The translations under genes and the position numbers were made by a program. A stretch of 64,000 bases of DNA, from the NCBI RefSeq assembly GCF_049801075.1, contig NZ_JBNAGG010000001.1, positions 1,240,001-1,304,000 of the forward strand, read 5' to 3'. Numbering within the stretch: position 1 is the first letter of the stretch; each line of letters begins with the position of its first letter. This DNA comes from Maritalea sp049801075. GTDB lineage: Bacteria; Pseudomonadota; Alphaproteobacteria; Rhizobiales; Devosiaceae. The notes under the pieces are model-generated. The model ran no database searches, was not told where the DNA came from, and saw nothing but the letters and a program-made list of their open reading frames with translations. Positions 42,562 to 51,795 of the stretch are shown here, piece by piece.

Positions 42562-42624
42562 CGTGCTTATATTTCACAAATGAGACGCCAACGCGCCAGC
42601 TTAAATTCGACAAAGGGGACAAAA

Positions 42625-42912
42625 ATGCCTGAACATGATCACACATATGATGCTGATGATCGGAGAGATCGCAACAGATCGAACGGCAAACAGTTCATCA
42701 AACTGGTCCTCGCTTCCTTGCTGGTTGGCTTTGTTATGTATCAATCCGGCCTCACCCCGGGTGATATTTTTGGTGGTTTTGGCCGCTGGGTTGGCTCCAT
42801 CTTCTCTGATTTTGGCTCCACCATCGGCACGGTTGCCATTTGGTTTGGATATGGTGCGGCGGTTGTTTTCCCACTTTGGATTCTTATTCGCATTCTCAAG
42901 TCCTTTAAGTAG
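42625..42912 (+). CDS. Small membrane protein (DUF6460-like)
   Basis: A 95-residue protein with a charged N-terminus (about 1-22) and two hydrophobic segments (about 25-42 and 70-90). I tentatively match it to DUF6460, small two-helix membrane proteins of Hyphomicrobiales; the function is unknown. AAGGGG lies six bases before ATG 42625, so the longer frame from 42499 is rejected. Confidence 0.6.
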   Translation: MPEHDHTYDADDRRDRNRSNGKQFIKLVLASLLVGFVMYQSGLTPGDIFGGFGRWVGSIFSDFGSTIGTVAIWFGYGAAVVFPLWILIRILKSFK

Positions 42913-42949
42913 TTCAGAACGCTTTACAGCCAAAAATAAACACTGTTAG

Positions 42950-42970
42950 AAAAGTGGTCCCACCACTTTT
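42950..42970. promoter_or_regulatory. Palindrome resembling a GntR/FadR-type operator
   Basis: AAAAGTGGT-CCC-ACCACTTTT is a perfect inverted repeat with core TGGTCCCACCA, like the TGGTnnnACCA operators of FadR-subfamily regulators. It lies 15 bases before the SDR start. It could also terminate the upstream gene, but only four T follow. Confidence 0.45.
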
Positions 42971-42984
42971 CGGAGTCGTTTACG

Positions 42985-43758
42985 ATGGCGCACCACGATT
43001 TTGCTAACGCAAGAACCATTTTCATCACCGGCGCAACTTCTGGCTTTGGCGCGGCAACTGCGCGGCTGTTTGCGCAAAATGGTTGGAAGATCGTGGCCAC
43101 CGGCCGGCGCGAAGAGCGACTGAAGGATCTGCAAAGCGAATTTCCTGACGGGCAAGTTCACATTGTTCAGATGGATTTGACTGACGAGACGTCCATCAAA
43201 GCGGGCATTGATGCCCTGCCTGAAAGCCACAGCACCATTGATTGCTTGTTCAATAATGGCGGTTTGGCGCTTGGTGTAGACCCGGTTCCCAATGTATCGC
43301 GCGAGCAATGGCGCACCATGATTGACACCAACATTATGGGCGTGTTGGACGTGACTTTGAACTTGCTGCCACACCTGAAAAAAGCTGGTAAAGGCGCAAG
43401 CATTGTCAATGTTGGCTCCATCGCGGGCAGCTTTGCTTACCCTGGCGGCAATGTTTATGGCGCCACCAAAGCCTTCACCCATCAATTCTCTTATAATTTG
43501 CGCAGCGACCTTGCAGGCGGCGATATTCGTGTCACCAGCCTAGAGCCGGGCATGGCCAAATCAGAATTCACCTTGGTGCGCACAGGCAGCGAAGAAGCCA
43601 ATGAAAAGCTTTATGAAGATGTGTTGCCATTGGTGCCGCAAGATATTGCGGAGATTGTTTGGTTTCTCGCCACGCGCCCTGCCCATGTGAACATCAACTG
43701 CGTTGAAGTGATGCCGATTGCCCAAACACCAAGCGCGCCCACCATCACGCGCGGCTAG
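42985..43758 (+). CDS. SDR-family oxidoreductase (YdfG-like)
   Basis: A 257-residue short-chain dehydrogenase with FITGATSGFGAATARLFAQNGW (the TGxxxGxG cofactor motif), ATGRREERL for NADP preference, NNGGLA, a catalytic Ser in VGSIAG and YGATKAF (Tyr and Lys). It resembles NADP-dependent 3-hydroxy acid dehydrogenases such as YdfG (L-allo-threonine/serine). Exact substrate uncertain. GGAG precedes the ATG. Confidence 0.92.
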   Translation: MAHHDFANARTIFITGATSGFGAATARLFAQNGWKIVATGRREERLKDLQSEFPDGQVHIVQMDLTDETSIKAGIDALPESHSTIDCLFNNGGLALGVDPVPNVSREQWRTMIDTNIMGVLDVTLNLLPHLKKAGKGASIVNVGSIAGSFAYPGGNVYGATKAFTHQFSYNLRSDLAGGDIRVTSLEPGMAKSEFTLVRTGSEEANEKLYEDVLPLVPQDIAEIVWFLATRPAHVNINCVEVMPIAQTPSAPTITRG

Positions 43759-43797
43759 TTCCCTTGCGCCTTTCGGCGCGTCTTGAAAGCGTCTGAC

Positions 43798-45162
43798 ATG
43801 ACAGCCAAAACCTACCCGTTTGATGTGCGGCACAAAGATGTGTGGTACATCGCTTTGCCCACGGCCCTTGCGTTCGTTACTGAGCCTCTGCTCGGCATTG
43901 CCGACACCACCATTGTGGGGCGTTTGGGCGAAGTGGATTTGCTGGGCGGCTTGCTGTTGGGCGGTTTGGTGTTCGACTTTATGTTCGCCTTTTTCTACTT
44001 TTTGCGCATGTCCGTTACGGGCCTCACTGCGCAAGCCTTCGGCGCACGGGATGAGGCAAAGCAAACAGCACAATTGGCGCGCGGTTTGGTGATCGGGTTG
44101 GCGGCGGGACTATTGATCTTGCTGCTCGGCGGTCCTCTCGCCCAGTTCGCCAAAGTGGTTTATGGTGCCAGCGACGCGGTGAATGCGGCCTTTGACCAAT
44201 ATTTCTTCATCCGGCTTTTTGCTGCGCCCTTCGCGCTTATGAACTTTGTGTTGGCAGGCTGGTTTTTGGGCCGCGGTCAATCTATCACGGCGTTGGTGCT
44301 ACAAGCGGGTTTGAACATCACCAACATCATCGTGTCTTATGTGCTGGTGTTCCAGTTCGATATGGGCATTGCTGGCGTGGCATGGGGGACGGTTGCCGCT
44401 ACTGTCATTTTTATGACCATAGGCGTCTTTGTTGCCATTCACACGCTCGGTGGTTTTTCCCAACTGGCGCGGCGCTTGGATGAAGCCAATTTGCTGGACA
44501 AAGCCGAGATCAAAAAAATGCTCTCTTTGAGCAGCAATATTTTGTTGCGCTCGGTCACCATCAATGCGGTCTTCTCGTTCTTCGCCCGCGAAGGGGCGCA
44601 GGCAGGCGACGCCATTCTCGCCACCAATGGCATTTTGCTGCACTTTTTGATGGTCGCCGCGTTCTTTCTGGACGGGCTTGCCGCCGCGTCGGAACAGCTG
44701 TGCGGCAAGGCGATTGGGGCGCGGTGGAAGCCTGCTTTCTTCAGCGCAATCAAGCTGTCGTCTCTTTGGGGCTTTATCTTATCAGGCTGCTTGACGGTGA
44801 TTTTCATCCTCACCGGGCCGATGATCATCGACTTTATGTCCACCAGTGATGTGGTGCGCCAAACCGCACGCGACTTTTTGTGGCTCGCCGCCCTCGCCCC
44901 TGTGTTTGGGGTGCTGGCGTTTGTGTTGGATGGCGTGTTTGCAGGCGCGGCCATGGGCAAAGATATGCGCAATGGCATGATGTTATCCGCCGTCGCCTTC
45001 TTTGCGATTTGGGCGATTGCGGTGCCGCTTTGGGGTATTTATGGGCTGTGGCTGGCGCTGCATGGCTTTTTCATCGCCCGCAGCGTGATCTTTTTGTGGC
45101 TGTTGATGCGGCGCGTGCCGAGCTTATTTGAGGAAGATCATCCCGAGCAGGCTGCGGCTTAG
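43798..45162 (+). CDS. MATE-family efflux transporter (DinF-like)
   Basis: A 454-residue protein with about twelve hydrophobic segments in two halves, starting with the MATE pattern WYIALPTALAFVTEPLLGIADTTIVGRLG. MATE proteins export cationic drugs or metabolites in exchange for Na+ or H+. Among them the DinF subfamily fits best. ATG 43798 is used; a TTG five codons earlier is in frame. It converges with pyrD, overlapping by four bases. Confidence 0.9.
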   Translation: MTAKTYPFDVRHKDVWYIALPTALAFVTEPLLGIADTTIVGRLGEVDLLGGLLLGGLVFDFMFAFFYFLRMSVTGLTAQAFGARDEAKQTAQLARGLVIGLAAGLLILLLGGPLAQFAKVVYGASDAVNAAFDQYFFIRLFAAPFALMNFVLAGWFLGRGQSITALVLQAGLNITNIIVSYVLVFQFDMGIAGVAWGTVAATVIFMTIGVFVAIHTLGGFSQLARRLDEANLLDKAEIKKMLSLSSNILLRSVTINAVFSFFAREGAQAGDAILATNGILLHFLMVAAFFLDGLAAASEQLCGKAIGARWKPAFFSAIKLSSLWGFILSGCLTVIFILTGPMIIDFMSTSDVVRQTARDFLWLAALAPVFGVLAFVLDGVFAGAAMGKDMRNGMMLSAVAFFAIWAIAVPLWGIYGLWLALHGFFIARSVIFLWLLMRRVPSLFEEDHPEQAAA

Positions 45163-46271
45163 ATTTCGATCTTGCCGCTGGCCCAGTCGTCGGTTTTGGT
45201 GCCGGAAATATCTGCAACACTCTTGTAAGAATGGCGCATCATTTCGCTGACCAGCCCTTTTTTGATGCTTGTCATCAATTCCATGCCGCCAAACACTAGA
45301 GCAGAATAAAGCTGCACCGCATCCGCACCAGCTTCGAACTTGGCCAAAGCGGTTTCGGCAGAATAAATGCCACCAACCCCGATGATCGGCATGTCCTTGC
45401 CCACCCGTTGGCGCATTTGGGCCAAACGTTGGGTGGAGAAGTTGAATAGCGGACGTCCGCTCAACCCGCCAGCTTCATCTGCATTCTCAGCACCCTCCAC
45501 CAAATCGCGGCGAATGGTGGTGTTGGAAATGATTAATCCATCCAGATCGAGCGTTTCAATAACAGACGTAATTTCGTCCATCTCTGTCTCGCTCAAATCG
45601 GGCGCGAGTTTCAAAAATACCGGCACGCGAACTGAAGCGCGACTGCGCTCGGCCAGCACTTCGGTCAAAAGCCGCTTCAGCGCCTCTTTGCTTTGCAGAT
45701 TGCGTAGGCCCGGCGTGTTGGGCGATGAAATATTGGCGGTGAGATAATCGGCGATTGGGGCAAAGCGTTTCACGCCTTCCACATAATCAGCTACAAAATC
45801 TTCGCTGTCTTTATTGGCGCCCACATTGATGCCGATGGTGGTGCCAGGTTGCTTGTTGCGGGTTAGGCGCTCAAATGCAGCCTCATGGCCTTCATTATTG
45901 AACCCCATGCGATTAATCACGCCCATATGCTCTGGCAAACGGAACAGGCGGGGTTTTGGGTTCCCGTCCTGTGGGCGTGGGGTGATGGTGCCCACTTCAA
46001 CAAAGCCGAACCCAATTTGCATCAGCTGGTTTGGCACTTCCGCGTTTTTGTCAAAGCCCGCTGCCATACCCACTGGGTTTTTAAGCTCTAGCCCGGCCAA
46101 GCTTGTGGTGAGGCAAGTGGGATCAGCATCTTCCTGCTCTGGCACGGCGCCCAGCTTCAGCGCACTAATCGTTGTGCGGTGGGCTTGCTCTGGATCCATT
46201 TTCAGCAAAGCGTCCCGCGTAAGATTTTGAACCAGCGGGTTATTCAATAATTTGGAAATGTAGGATTTCAT
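45159..46271 (-). CDS. pyrD: Dihydroorotate dehydrogenase (quinone), class 2
   Basis: A 370-residue membrane-associated flavoenzyme oxidising dihydroorotate to orotate in pyrimidine synthesis, with electrons passed to quinone. Seen are NPVGMAAGFDKNAEV, the catalytic Ser region NISSPNTPGL and the FMN-binding IIGVGGI. The N-terminal extension (1-45) marks class 2. It starts directly after the stop of the DUF952 gene, forming an operon. Confidence 0.97.
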   Translation of the reverse strand: MKSYISKLLNNPLVQNLTRDALLKMDPEQAHRTTISALKLGAVPEQEDADPTCLTTSLAGLELKNPVGMAAGFDKNAEVPNQLMQIGFGFVEVGTITPRPQDGNPKPRLFRLPEHMGVINRMGFNNEGHEAAFERLTRNKQPGTTIGINVGANKDSEDFVADYVEGVKRFAPIADYLTANISSPNTPGLRNLQSKEALKRLLTEVLAERSRASVRVPVFLKLAPDLSETEMDEITSVIETLDLDGLIISNTTIRRDLVEGAENADEAGGLSGRPLFNFSTQRLAQMRQRVGKDMPIIGVGGIYSAETALAKFEAGADAVQLYSALVFGGMELMTSIKKGLVSEMMRHSYKSVADISGTKTDDWASGKIEI

Positions 46272-46613
46272 TTATCGTATATCGTCGGGCAGAATATACC
46301 GGCCGCTCTCATCTGTTTTCAGGTCGTGCGTTCGAAGCACATGAGCCATATTCAATTCGGTATAGAGATGTGGAAATAGATCGCCGCCACGTGACGGTTC
46401 CCATTTCAAATGGTTCTCTACCCGCTCTGCATCCACATATAAAAGCACAAGGTCAGAAAGCCCGGAGAAGTGTTTTTCCAAGGTTTCTGGCAATTGTGCA
46501 GCCGTGGAGAAATGCATATAGCCATCTTCATGATCAATGGGCATACCGCGATAAAAACCAACATCTGCGGCTGCTTCATAATCTGCTTTAGGGCAAACTT
46601 TGTAAATGATCAT
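46272..46613 (-). CDS. DUF952 family protein
   Basis: A 113-residue protein with MIIYKVCPKADYEAA, DGYMHFSTAAQLPETLEKHF and DLFPHLYTELN, the DUF952 signature. Function unknown. It commonly lies directly upstream of pyrD in alphaproteobacteria, as here. Confidence 0.92.
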   Translation of the reverse strand: MIIYKVCPKADYEAAADVGFYRGMPIDHEDGYMHFSTAAQLPETLEKHFSGLSDLVLLYVDAERVENHLKWEPSRGGDLFPHLYTELNMAHVLRTHDLKTDESGRYILPDDIR

Positions 46614-46782
46614 GGGTGTTAAACGCTAAATTGTTTATTCAACAAAGGCTTAGTCCTTTATAGCCAAAAGTGCAAGCGCGCCAAATCGTTTTTACTTTAC
46701 AAATTTATTAAGAATAGTTACCAAGATATAGGATTTTAATCCGCATCTGCGAAACTATTCCTGTAACGAACAGGGTCCAACC

Positions 46783-47418
46783 ATGATCTCTCACCGCAAT
46801 ATATGGAACGCAATTGACGCTTTGGCAGAGCGCAAAGGGCTCTCTGTTTCTGCGCTTGCGCGTGCGGCAGGATTGGACTCGACAAGTTTCAATCCGTCAA
46901 AACGCACCAGCAAAGATGGTCGCGAACGATGGCCGTCTACTGAGAGTTTAGCAAAAATTCTCGATGCAACCAATGAAGATATGGATAGTTTTTTGGCAGG
47001 CGGCGGTGTTTACACCCAGCCCGATGTGCATGAAAGCCCCATTCCCTTGTTGGGATTTGCTCAGGCAGGCACAGGTGGCTTTTTTGATAGTGGCGGCTTT
47101 CCGGTCGGTCATGGATGGGACGAAGTTCACTTTCCCGTTGGGCCAGATGCGAACGCCTATGCATTAGAAGTGAGCGGCGACAGCATGTTGCCGCTTTATC
47201 GCGATGGCGATGTGATTATTGTCTCGCCTTCCGAGCAGGTGCGCCGTGGCGACCGCGTGGTGGTGCGGACGCAAGATGGTGAAGTCATGGCGAAGATTTT
47301 GCATCGGCAAACCGCCAATCAGATTGAATTACACTCCATCAATCCCGAACATGAGCCACGCATTATCAAATCGATGGATTTAGATTGGATCGCCCGCATC
47401 TTGTGGGCCAGCCAATAA
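46783..47418 (+). CDS. S24-family (LexA/CI-like) transcriptional regulator
   Basis: A 211-residue protein with an N-terminal helix-turn-helix (about 1-60) and a C-terminal S24 peptidase domain. The catalytic Ser lies in SGDSMLPLYRDGD and Lys in GEVMAKIL. An Ala-Gly pair in GFAQAGTG lies between the domains, where LexA-type proteins cleave themselves; that cleavage happens here is inference. It is not LexA itself but a phage-repressor-like relative. AGGG precedes the ATG. Confidence 0.88.
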   Translation: MISHRNIWNAIDALAERKGLSVSALARAAGLDSTSFNPSKRTSKDGRERWPSTESLAKILDATNEDMDSFLAGGGVYTQPDVHESPIPLLGFAQAGTGGFFDSGGFPVGHGWDEVHFPVGPDANAYALEVSGDSMLPLYRDGDVIIVSPSEQVRRGDRVVVRTQDGEVMAKILHRQTANQIELHSINPEHEPRIIKSMDLDWIARILWASQ

Positions 47419-47420
47419 TG

Positions 47421-48206
47421 TCAGATTTGCGCCAAAACTTCTGAGCGGTAGGAACGGCCGACAGGCAGCTGCGAGCCATCTTTCAATTCCAGAAAGAGCC
47501 GACTATCGCGCCACACTTTTTGGGCAACGGCATCCAATGCCACCCAGTGGCCGCGATGGATGCGCAGACCGCGATAAGCATTCAGCTCTGCTTCGGCCTG
47601 CTTAAGGCTCAACAATATCAGCGCCTCGCCCTGCTTTGTTTTCACCTGCAAATAGTGGTCTGCACTGGAAATTGAGATTAGATCTTTCCCAAGTTTGGCG
47701 GGCAGTCGTGCCAAAAACGCAATTGGTCGCTCTTCGCGCTCGTCCTTTGTTTCCGCCTTGGCGTGGGTGAAATGCAACAGTAAAACCAAGCCGAACAAGA
47801 CGGGCCAAAGCACCTTGGCCTCAGCCAGGATATTTTGTGCTGTCAGCGGAAAATCTACGAAGAATTGGCTGGCCAAAGACACCGCACAAAAAGCGACGAT
47901 AGGCCAAGAAATGAGAAATACGCCAGCGCTTATTGCCCAATTTGACGCATAGTTCGCCAAAAAGCTGCGTTGCGCTGCGCCGAAAATCAACACGGTGGGG
48001 GCCCAAATCATCATGAGCCACAAGGTCCAATAGGTCGCGCGGGTGAGCAAGGGCAGATAAAAGGTGCCAAAAGGCCCGGTCATCGCCAAACTGGCGGCAA
48101 TGGCGAGGAAGAACAGCAGTCGCCGCACATCAAGAAAATCGCTTCTTTGGAAAAACTGATGCAGTGCCATTGGTTGTTGCCGAATTTTTATTGGTCCCTC
48201 ACGCAT
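47421..48206 (-). CDS. Membrane-bound LytTR-domain regulator
   Basis: A 261-residue protein with four hydrophobic segments (about 25-45, 55-75, 88-112 and 130-148) and a C-terminal LytTR DNA-binding domain (about 165-260, with ISSADHYLQVKTKQG and RGLRIHRGHWVALDAV). It has no receiver, so it probably senses a membrane signal directly. The start is uncertain: ATG 48206 or 48170, neither with a strong ribosome-binding site. It is divergent from the ankyrin gene, with 73 bases between. Confidence 0.85.
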   Translation of the reverse strand: MREGPIKIRQQPMALHQFFQRSDFLDVRRLLFFLAIAASLAMTGPFGTFYLPLLTRATYWTLWLMMIWAPTVLIFGAAQRSFLANYASNWAISAGVFLISWPIVAFCAVSLASQFFVDFPLTAQNILAEAKVLWPVLFGLVLLLHFTHAKAETKDEREERPIAFLARLPAKLGKDLISISSADHYLQVKTKQGEALILLSLKQAEAELNAYRGLRIHRGHWVALDAVAQKVWRDSRLFLELKDGSQLPVGRSYRSEVLAQI

Positions 48207-48279
48207 CCTGAATTGAACCGTTTCTTTCGCACCAATTCAATCCCTTTTGTTTTTAAACGAATTGGGAGAGTTCAATTCC

Positions 48280-48972
48280 ATGATCAACAAATGGAAATCA
48301 ATCATCATTGCCCTCAGCTTTTGTGCTGCGTCGGCGCAAACCAGCTTTGGTAGCGACGAACTATATAAAGCCGTGCAAGACCAAGACGCGGCAACAGTTC
48401 AAAGCGCGTTGGACGCGGGCGCTGATCCAAACTATATCAAAAAAGGTGCTTTCACTGCGCTGGGCATGGCGGCCTATAAAGGCGATGCGGAAATTGCCAA
48501 ACTGCTGATCGAAGCAGGCGCGGACGTGAACCAACCCGTTCGGCCCGGCAGTGAGGATCGCCCACTTTCGCTTGCGGCGGTGTCCAGCAGTGATGCATCT
48601 GCCCTGATCAGTCTGCTGCTTGAAAGTGGTGCCGATGCGGAATTTGAGAGCGGCGATTGGGTGATGACGCCCTTGCAATTGGCCATCATGAACCATCGCA
48701 CTGACCATGCGCTTACCCTCATTGAAGCAAAGGTCGATCTGAATGCGCCCGACAAGGTGGGCGATCCCTCGCTTCACGGGGCCATTTATCAGCGTGATGA
48801 AAAGGTTGTGCGGGCGCTATTAGAAAATGGCGTTGATCCAACCGTTCTCAATGATGATGGGCTGAACGCTTTTCAATTTTCAAAGAAGTGGGAACGGGAG
48901 AGTTTCGCGCTGCCACTGCTGCAGGAATATTATCCCGACTTCTGTGCGTCCAACCCTTGCGACATAGAATAA
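48280..48972 (+). CDS. Exported ankyrin-repeat protein
   Basis: A 230-residue protein with a signal peptide (about 1-22, ending near TSFGS), then four or five ankyrin repeats (AVQDQDAATVQSALDAGADPN, AAYKGDAEIAKLLIEAGADVN and others) and two Cys near the C-terminus. Probably periplasmic and protein-binding; partner unknown. GGGAGAG lies ten bases before ATG 48280, so the longer frame is rejected. Confidence 0.88.
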   Translation: MINKWKSIIIALSFCAASAQTSFGSDELYKAVQDQDAATVQSALDAGADPNYIKKGAFTALGMAAYKGDAEIAKLLIEAGADVNQPVRPGSEDRPLSLAAVSSSDASALISLLLESGADAEFESGDWVMTPLQLAIMNHRTDHALTLIEAKVDLNAPDKVGDPSLHGAIYQRDEKVVRALLENGVDPTVLNDDGLNAFQFSKKWERESFALPLLQEYYPDFCASNPCDIE

Positions 48973-48984
48973 ATAAAAAAAGTC

Positions 48985-49027
48985 GCAAAAGCCCCGCGCA
49001 ATGTCCACTGCGCGGGGCTAAATTTTC
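48985..49027. terminator. Terminator hairpin after the ankyrin gene
   Basis: Eleven-base stem AGCCCCGCGCA/TGCGCGGGGCT with an eight-base loop, A-rich before and ATTTT after, so it can work in both directions. Confidence 0.8.
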
Positions 49028-49084
49028 TAGTCGCCACCGGGTGCTATGCTCACATTTTTTGTCCTCACGCCGGACCGGCTGACC

Positions 49085-49234
49085 CGGCACCCCCGGGGGT
49101 CTTCACGCGCCGCCGTCGTTCAAAGTGCTCACTACCCCGGCACCCCCGCCATGGGTGCCCTGTTCTTACGCAGTGCTGGGCTAAGCCACCCCACTCTCAC
49201 GTCATTACCGGACTTGATCCGGTAATCCATGTAG
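49085..49234 (+). repeat. Interspersed palindromic repeat, copy A
   Basis: About 150 bases matching 60043-60194 in reverse orientation. Shared blocks include GGCACCCCCGG, ACGCGCCGCC, CCCCGGCACCCCCGCCATGG, CACGTCATTACCGG and CTTGATCCGGTAATCCATG. It contains the hairpin ATTACCGGA-CTTGA-TCCGGTAAT (49204-49226). A related palindrome CCCCGGA-TCAAG-TCCGGGG follows at 49291-49309. The gap 48973-49417 between two convergent genes holds only the terminator and these repeats. Confidence 0.8.
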
Positions 49235-49417
49235 CGGCGGCAATGGGTAGGAGAAGCTCATCTTGTGCACCTACGCCAATGCTGCTTGGCCCCCGGATCA
49301 AGTCCGGGGTGGCGACGGTAGTTGGAGCGGCGCTGTAAAACGATCGGCAAGGCAAAGAGATATCCCCTCCCCTTTGATGGGGAGAGGTTAATGGTGGTAT
49401 GACCACTCCGTGTGCGA

Positions 49418-51025
49418 CTAGACGAATTTGCCGTCTAATGCGTCGGCAATCAGTTGCTTGGTTTCATCTACACCATAAAGGGCGATGAATGAGCCGAAGC
49501 GTGGACCTTGGTCTTGGCCCAACAGCACTTGGTAAAGCGCTTTAAACCAATTGCGCAGCGGTTCAAATTCAAAATCTTTGCCGATTTCAAACACAAGCGT
49601 TTGGATTGCATCCGCATCACTTTGATCTTCAACTTCATCCAAGCGTACAGCCAGTTTTTCCATTGCTGCTCGCTCTTGGTCTGTGGGTGCGCGGAACTGT
49701 TTGGTTGGCTTTACGAAATCATCAAAGTAGCGAATGGCATAGCCCACCATCCGGTCCAACTCTGGATGTGTTTCCGGTGTCGCCTCTGGTGCATAGCGTG
49801 TGATGAACCCCCACAGTACTGACGCGTCAGATGCGTTGGCAGCTGAAACCAAATTCAGCAACAGTGCAAAGGTCAGCGGTATGTCGTGCTTTGGTGGCAT
49901 ACCCGCATGAATATGCACGGCAGGGTTTTCCAACACCTCTGCGGGCGTCTGTGTTTCCGCCTTTGTGCAGAAGGTGTAATACTCATCCACCGCTTTTGGG
50001 ATCACATCAAAATGCAGCTTCTTTGCAGTTTTTGGCTTTTGATACATGAACAATGCCAAGCTCTCGTCCGAGGCATAGGTCAACCAATCTTCAATCGACA
50101 GGCCATTGCCTTTCGATTTTGAGATTTTTTGGCCCTGGTCGTCCAAGAACAATTCATAGCTCAGGCTTTCCGGCGGTGTGCCGCCCATGGCGCGCACAAT
50201 GCGCGACGAAAGCTTCACACTGTCGATCAAATCCTTGCCAGACATTTCATAATCCACGCCCAGCGCATACCAACGCAGCGCCCAATCGGCTTTCCATTGG
50301 CATTTCACGGCACCGCCCGTTACGGGCACGGTCACCTCTTCATTGGTTTCCGGATCAATAAAAGTCACCGTGCCTTTTTCCACATCGCGGGCGATCATGG
50401 GCACCTGCAGCACAATGCCTGTGCGTGGGCACACAGGCAAAAACGGCGAATAGGTTTTTTGCCGCTCTTCCCCAAGCGTTGGCAAAATCACTTTCATCAC
50501 GTCGTCATAGACTTCAAGCATACGCAATAGCGCGGCGTCTAGCCGACCGGATGTGTAGTAATCTGTGGCGCTTGCAAACTCATATTCAAAGCCGAAATCA
50601 TCCAAAAACTTGCACAAGCGTGCATTGTTGTGGTGCGCAAAACTCGGATATTCGTCTGAAAACGGGTCCGGCACTTTGGTCAAAGGCTTGCCAATATAAT
50701 GGGCCAAGTGCTCTTGGTTGGGCACGTTGGCTGGCACTTTACGAAAGCCGTCCATATCATCAGAAAAGCAGATAATTTTCGAGGGGATTTGATCCTTTGT
50801 CAAAAGCCGGAAGGCATGACGCACCATGGAGGTGCGCACAACTTCGCCAAAGGTGCCAATGTGCGGCAGGCCTGATGGGCCGTAGCCCGTTTCAAAAATC
50901 GCTTCTTTCTTGCCGGATTTTTCCACACGTTTGAGCACCTTTTTTGCCTCTTCAAAAGGCCATGCGCGGGCATTTTGTGCCGCGTCAAAAAAATCAGCGT
51001 CAAAAAGTGTGGGGGTGTTTGCCAT
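49418..51025 (-). CDS. lysK: Lysine--tRNA ligase, class I
   Basis: A 535-residue class I LysRS, the archaeal-type enzyme also used by many alphaproteobacteria, charging tRNA-Lys. The HIGH-type motif is in GPSGLPHIGTFGE and the KMSKS-type in KISKSKGNG. I chose ATG 51025, with AGGGA ten bases upstream, instead of the 32-residue extension to 51121. No class II lysS is in the window. Confidence 0.95.
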   Translation of the reverse strand: MANTPTLFDADFFDAAQNARAWPFEEAKKVLKRVEKSGKKEAIFETGYGPSGLPHIGTFGEVVRTSMVRHAFRLLTKDQIPSKIICFSDDMDGFRKVPANVPNQEHLAHYIGKPLTKVPDPFSDEYPSFAHHNNARLCKFLDDFGFEYEFASATDYYTSGRLDAALLRMLEVYDDVMKVILPTLGEERQKTYSPFLPVCPRTGIVLQVPMIARDVEKGTVTFIDPETNEEVTVPVTGGAVKCQWKADWALRWYALGVDYEMSGKDLIDSVKLSSRIVRAMGGTPPESLSYELFLDDQGQKISKSKGNGLSIEDWLTYASDESLALFMYQKPKTAKKLHFDVIPKAVDEYYTFCTKAETQTPAEVLENPAVHIHAGMPPKHDIPLTFALLLNLVSAANASDASVLWGFITRYAPEATPETHPELDRMVGYAIRYFDDFVKPTKQFRAPTDQERAAMEKLAVRLDEVEDQSDADAIQTLVFEIGKDFEFEPLRNWFKALYQVLLGQDQGPRFGSFIALYGVDETKQLIADALDGKFV

Positions 51026-51247
51026 TTTGGCGTCCCTTTCCGGTTTCAAATCATTTTTGTGATGGGCAATTTCAAGGCAACAATGTTTGCCGCCAAAGCC
51101 CGTGCCTGCGGCATTTCGCACGTTGCGCGGGTGGCGTCAATAGTGTGGGATTTTTTGAAAATGGATAAAGGCGTTGCCTAATGCTTGTAATTGGCCAAGG
51201 TGCGCCCTAGATTCGAGTTAGACAATGGGGCAAGCAAAGAGGGTTTT

Positions 51248-51655
51248 ATGTCACTGTCACCACAAGAAGCACTGATTTATATTATGGTCGTGACGTCCGC
51301 TGCGGATCGGACGATGGACGATTCCGAATTGAAGCGCATTGGGTCTGTGGTGCGGCAGCTCCCTGTGTTTGAAGATTTTTCTGAGGACAGCTTGCCGCTC
51401 GTGGCAGCGGATTGTGCCCGTATGCTCGACAATGATAGCGACCTGCAAAGCGTGATCAATGCGATCACCCAAGATTTGCCGTCGCATTTGAATGATACAG
51501 CCTATGCAATGGCCGTTGAAATTGCTGCCGCTGATTTGCAAATTCGCCCAGAAGAGAGCCGCGTGCTCGATTTGTTGCGCATGAAATTCGGCTTGGACAA
51601 ATTGACCAGTGCCGCCATTGAGATGGCTGCCCGCGCACGTCATCGTACGGTATAA
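51248..51655 (+). CDS. TerB-like (tellurite resistance TerB family) protein
   Basis: A 135-residue all-helical protein with LSPQEALIYIMVVTSAADRTMDDSE and the second-half AAADLQIRPEESRVLDLLR, as in TerB-fold proteins, where paired acidic residues may bind metal. Role here unknown; no other ter genes are nearby. I use ATG 51248 instead of the longer frame. A terminator follows. Confidence 0.8.
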   Translation: MSLSPQEALIYIMVVTSAADRTMDDSELKRIGSVVRQLPVFEDFSEDSLPLVAADCARMLDNDSDLQSVINAITQDLPSHLNDTAYAMAVEIAAADLQIRPEESRVLDLLRMKFGLDKLTSAAIEMAARARHRTV

Positions 51656-51680
51656 CCACACAGCACATTGCTAGAATTTG

Positions 51681-51717
51681 AAACGCGCCCGGTTTTCGCT
51701 GGGCGCGTTTTTTTTAA
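51681..51717 (+). terminator. Rho-independent terminator
   Basis: Ten-base stem AAACGCGCCC/GGGCGCGTTT with a ten-base loop and a run of T. Downstream of the TerB-like gene. Confidence 0.9.
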
Positions 51718-51795
51718 CTCACACTCTGTTCACGTGCATTTGTCTTTTTGCGCCCACCTTTACCGTGCTAAAACCCAATCAGAATAGGAGTGACT

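Noticed and set aside
43764..43790. GCGCC-TTTC-GGCGC hairpin between the SDR and MATE genes as a terminator
   Set aside because: The stem is short and no T-run follows; the gap is only 39 bases and read-through is likely.
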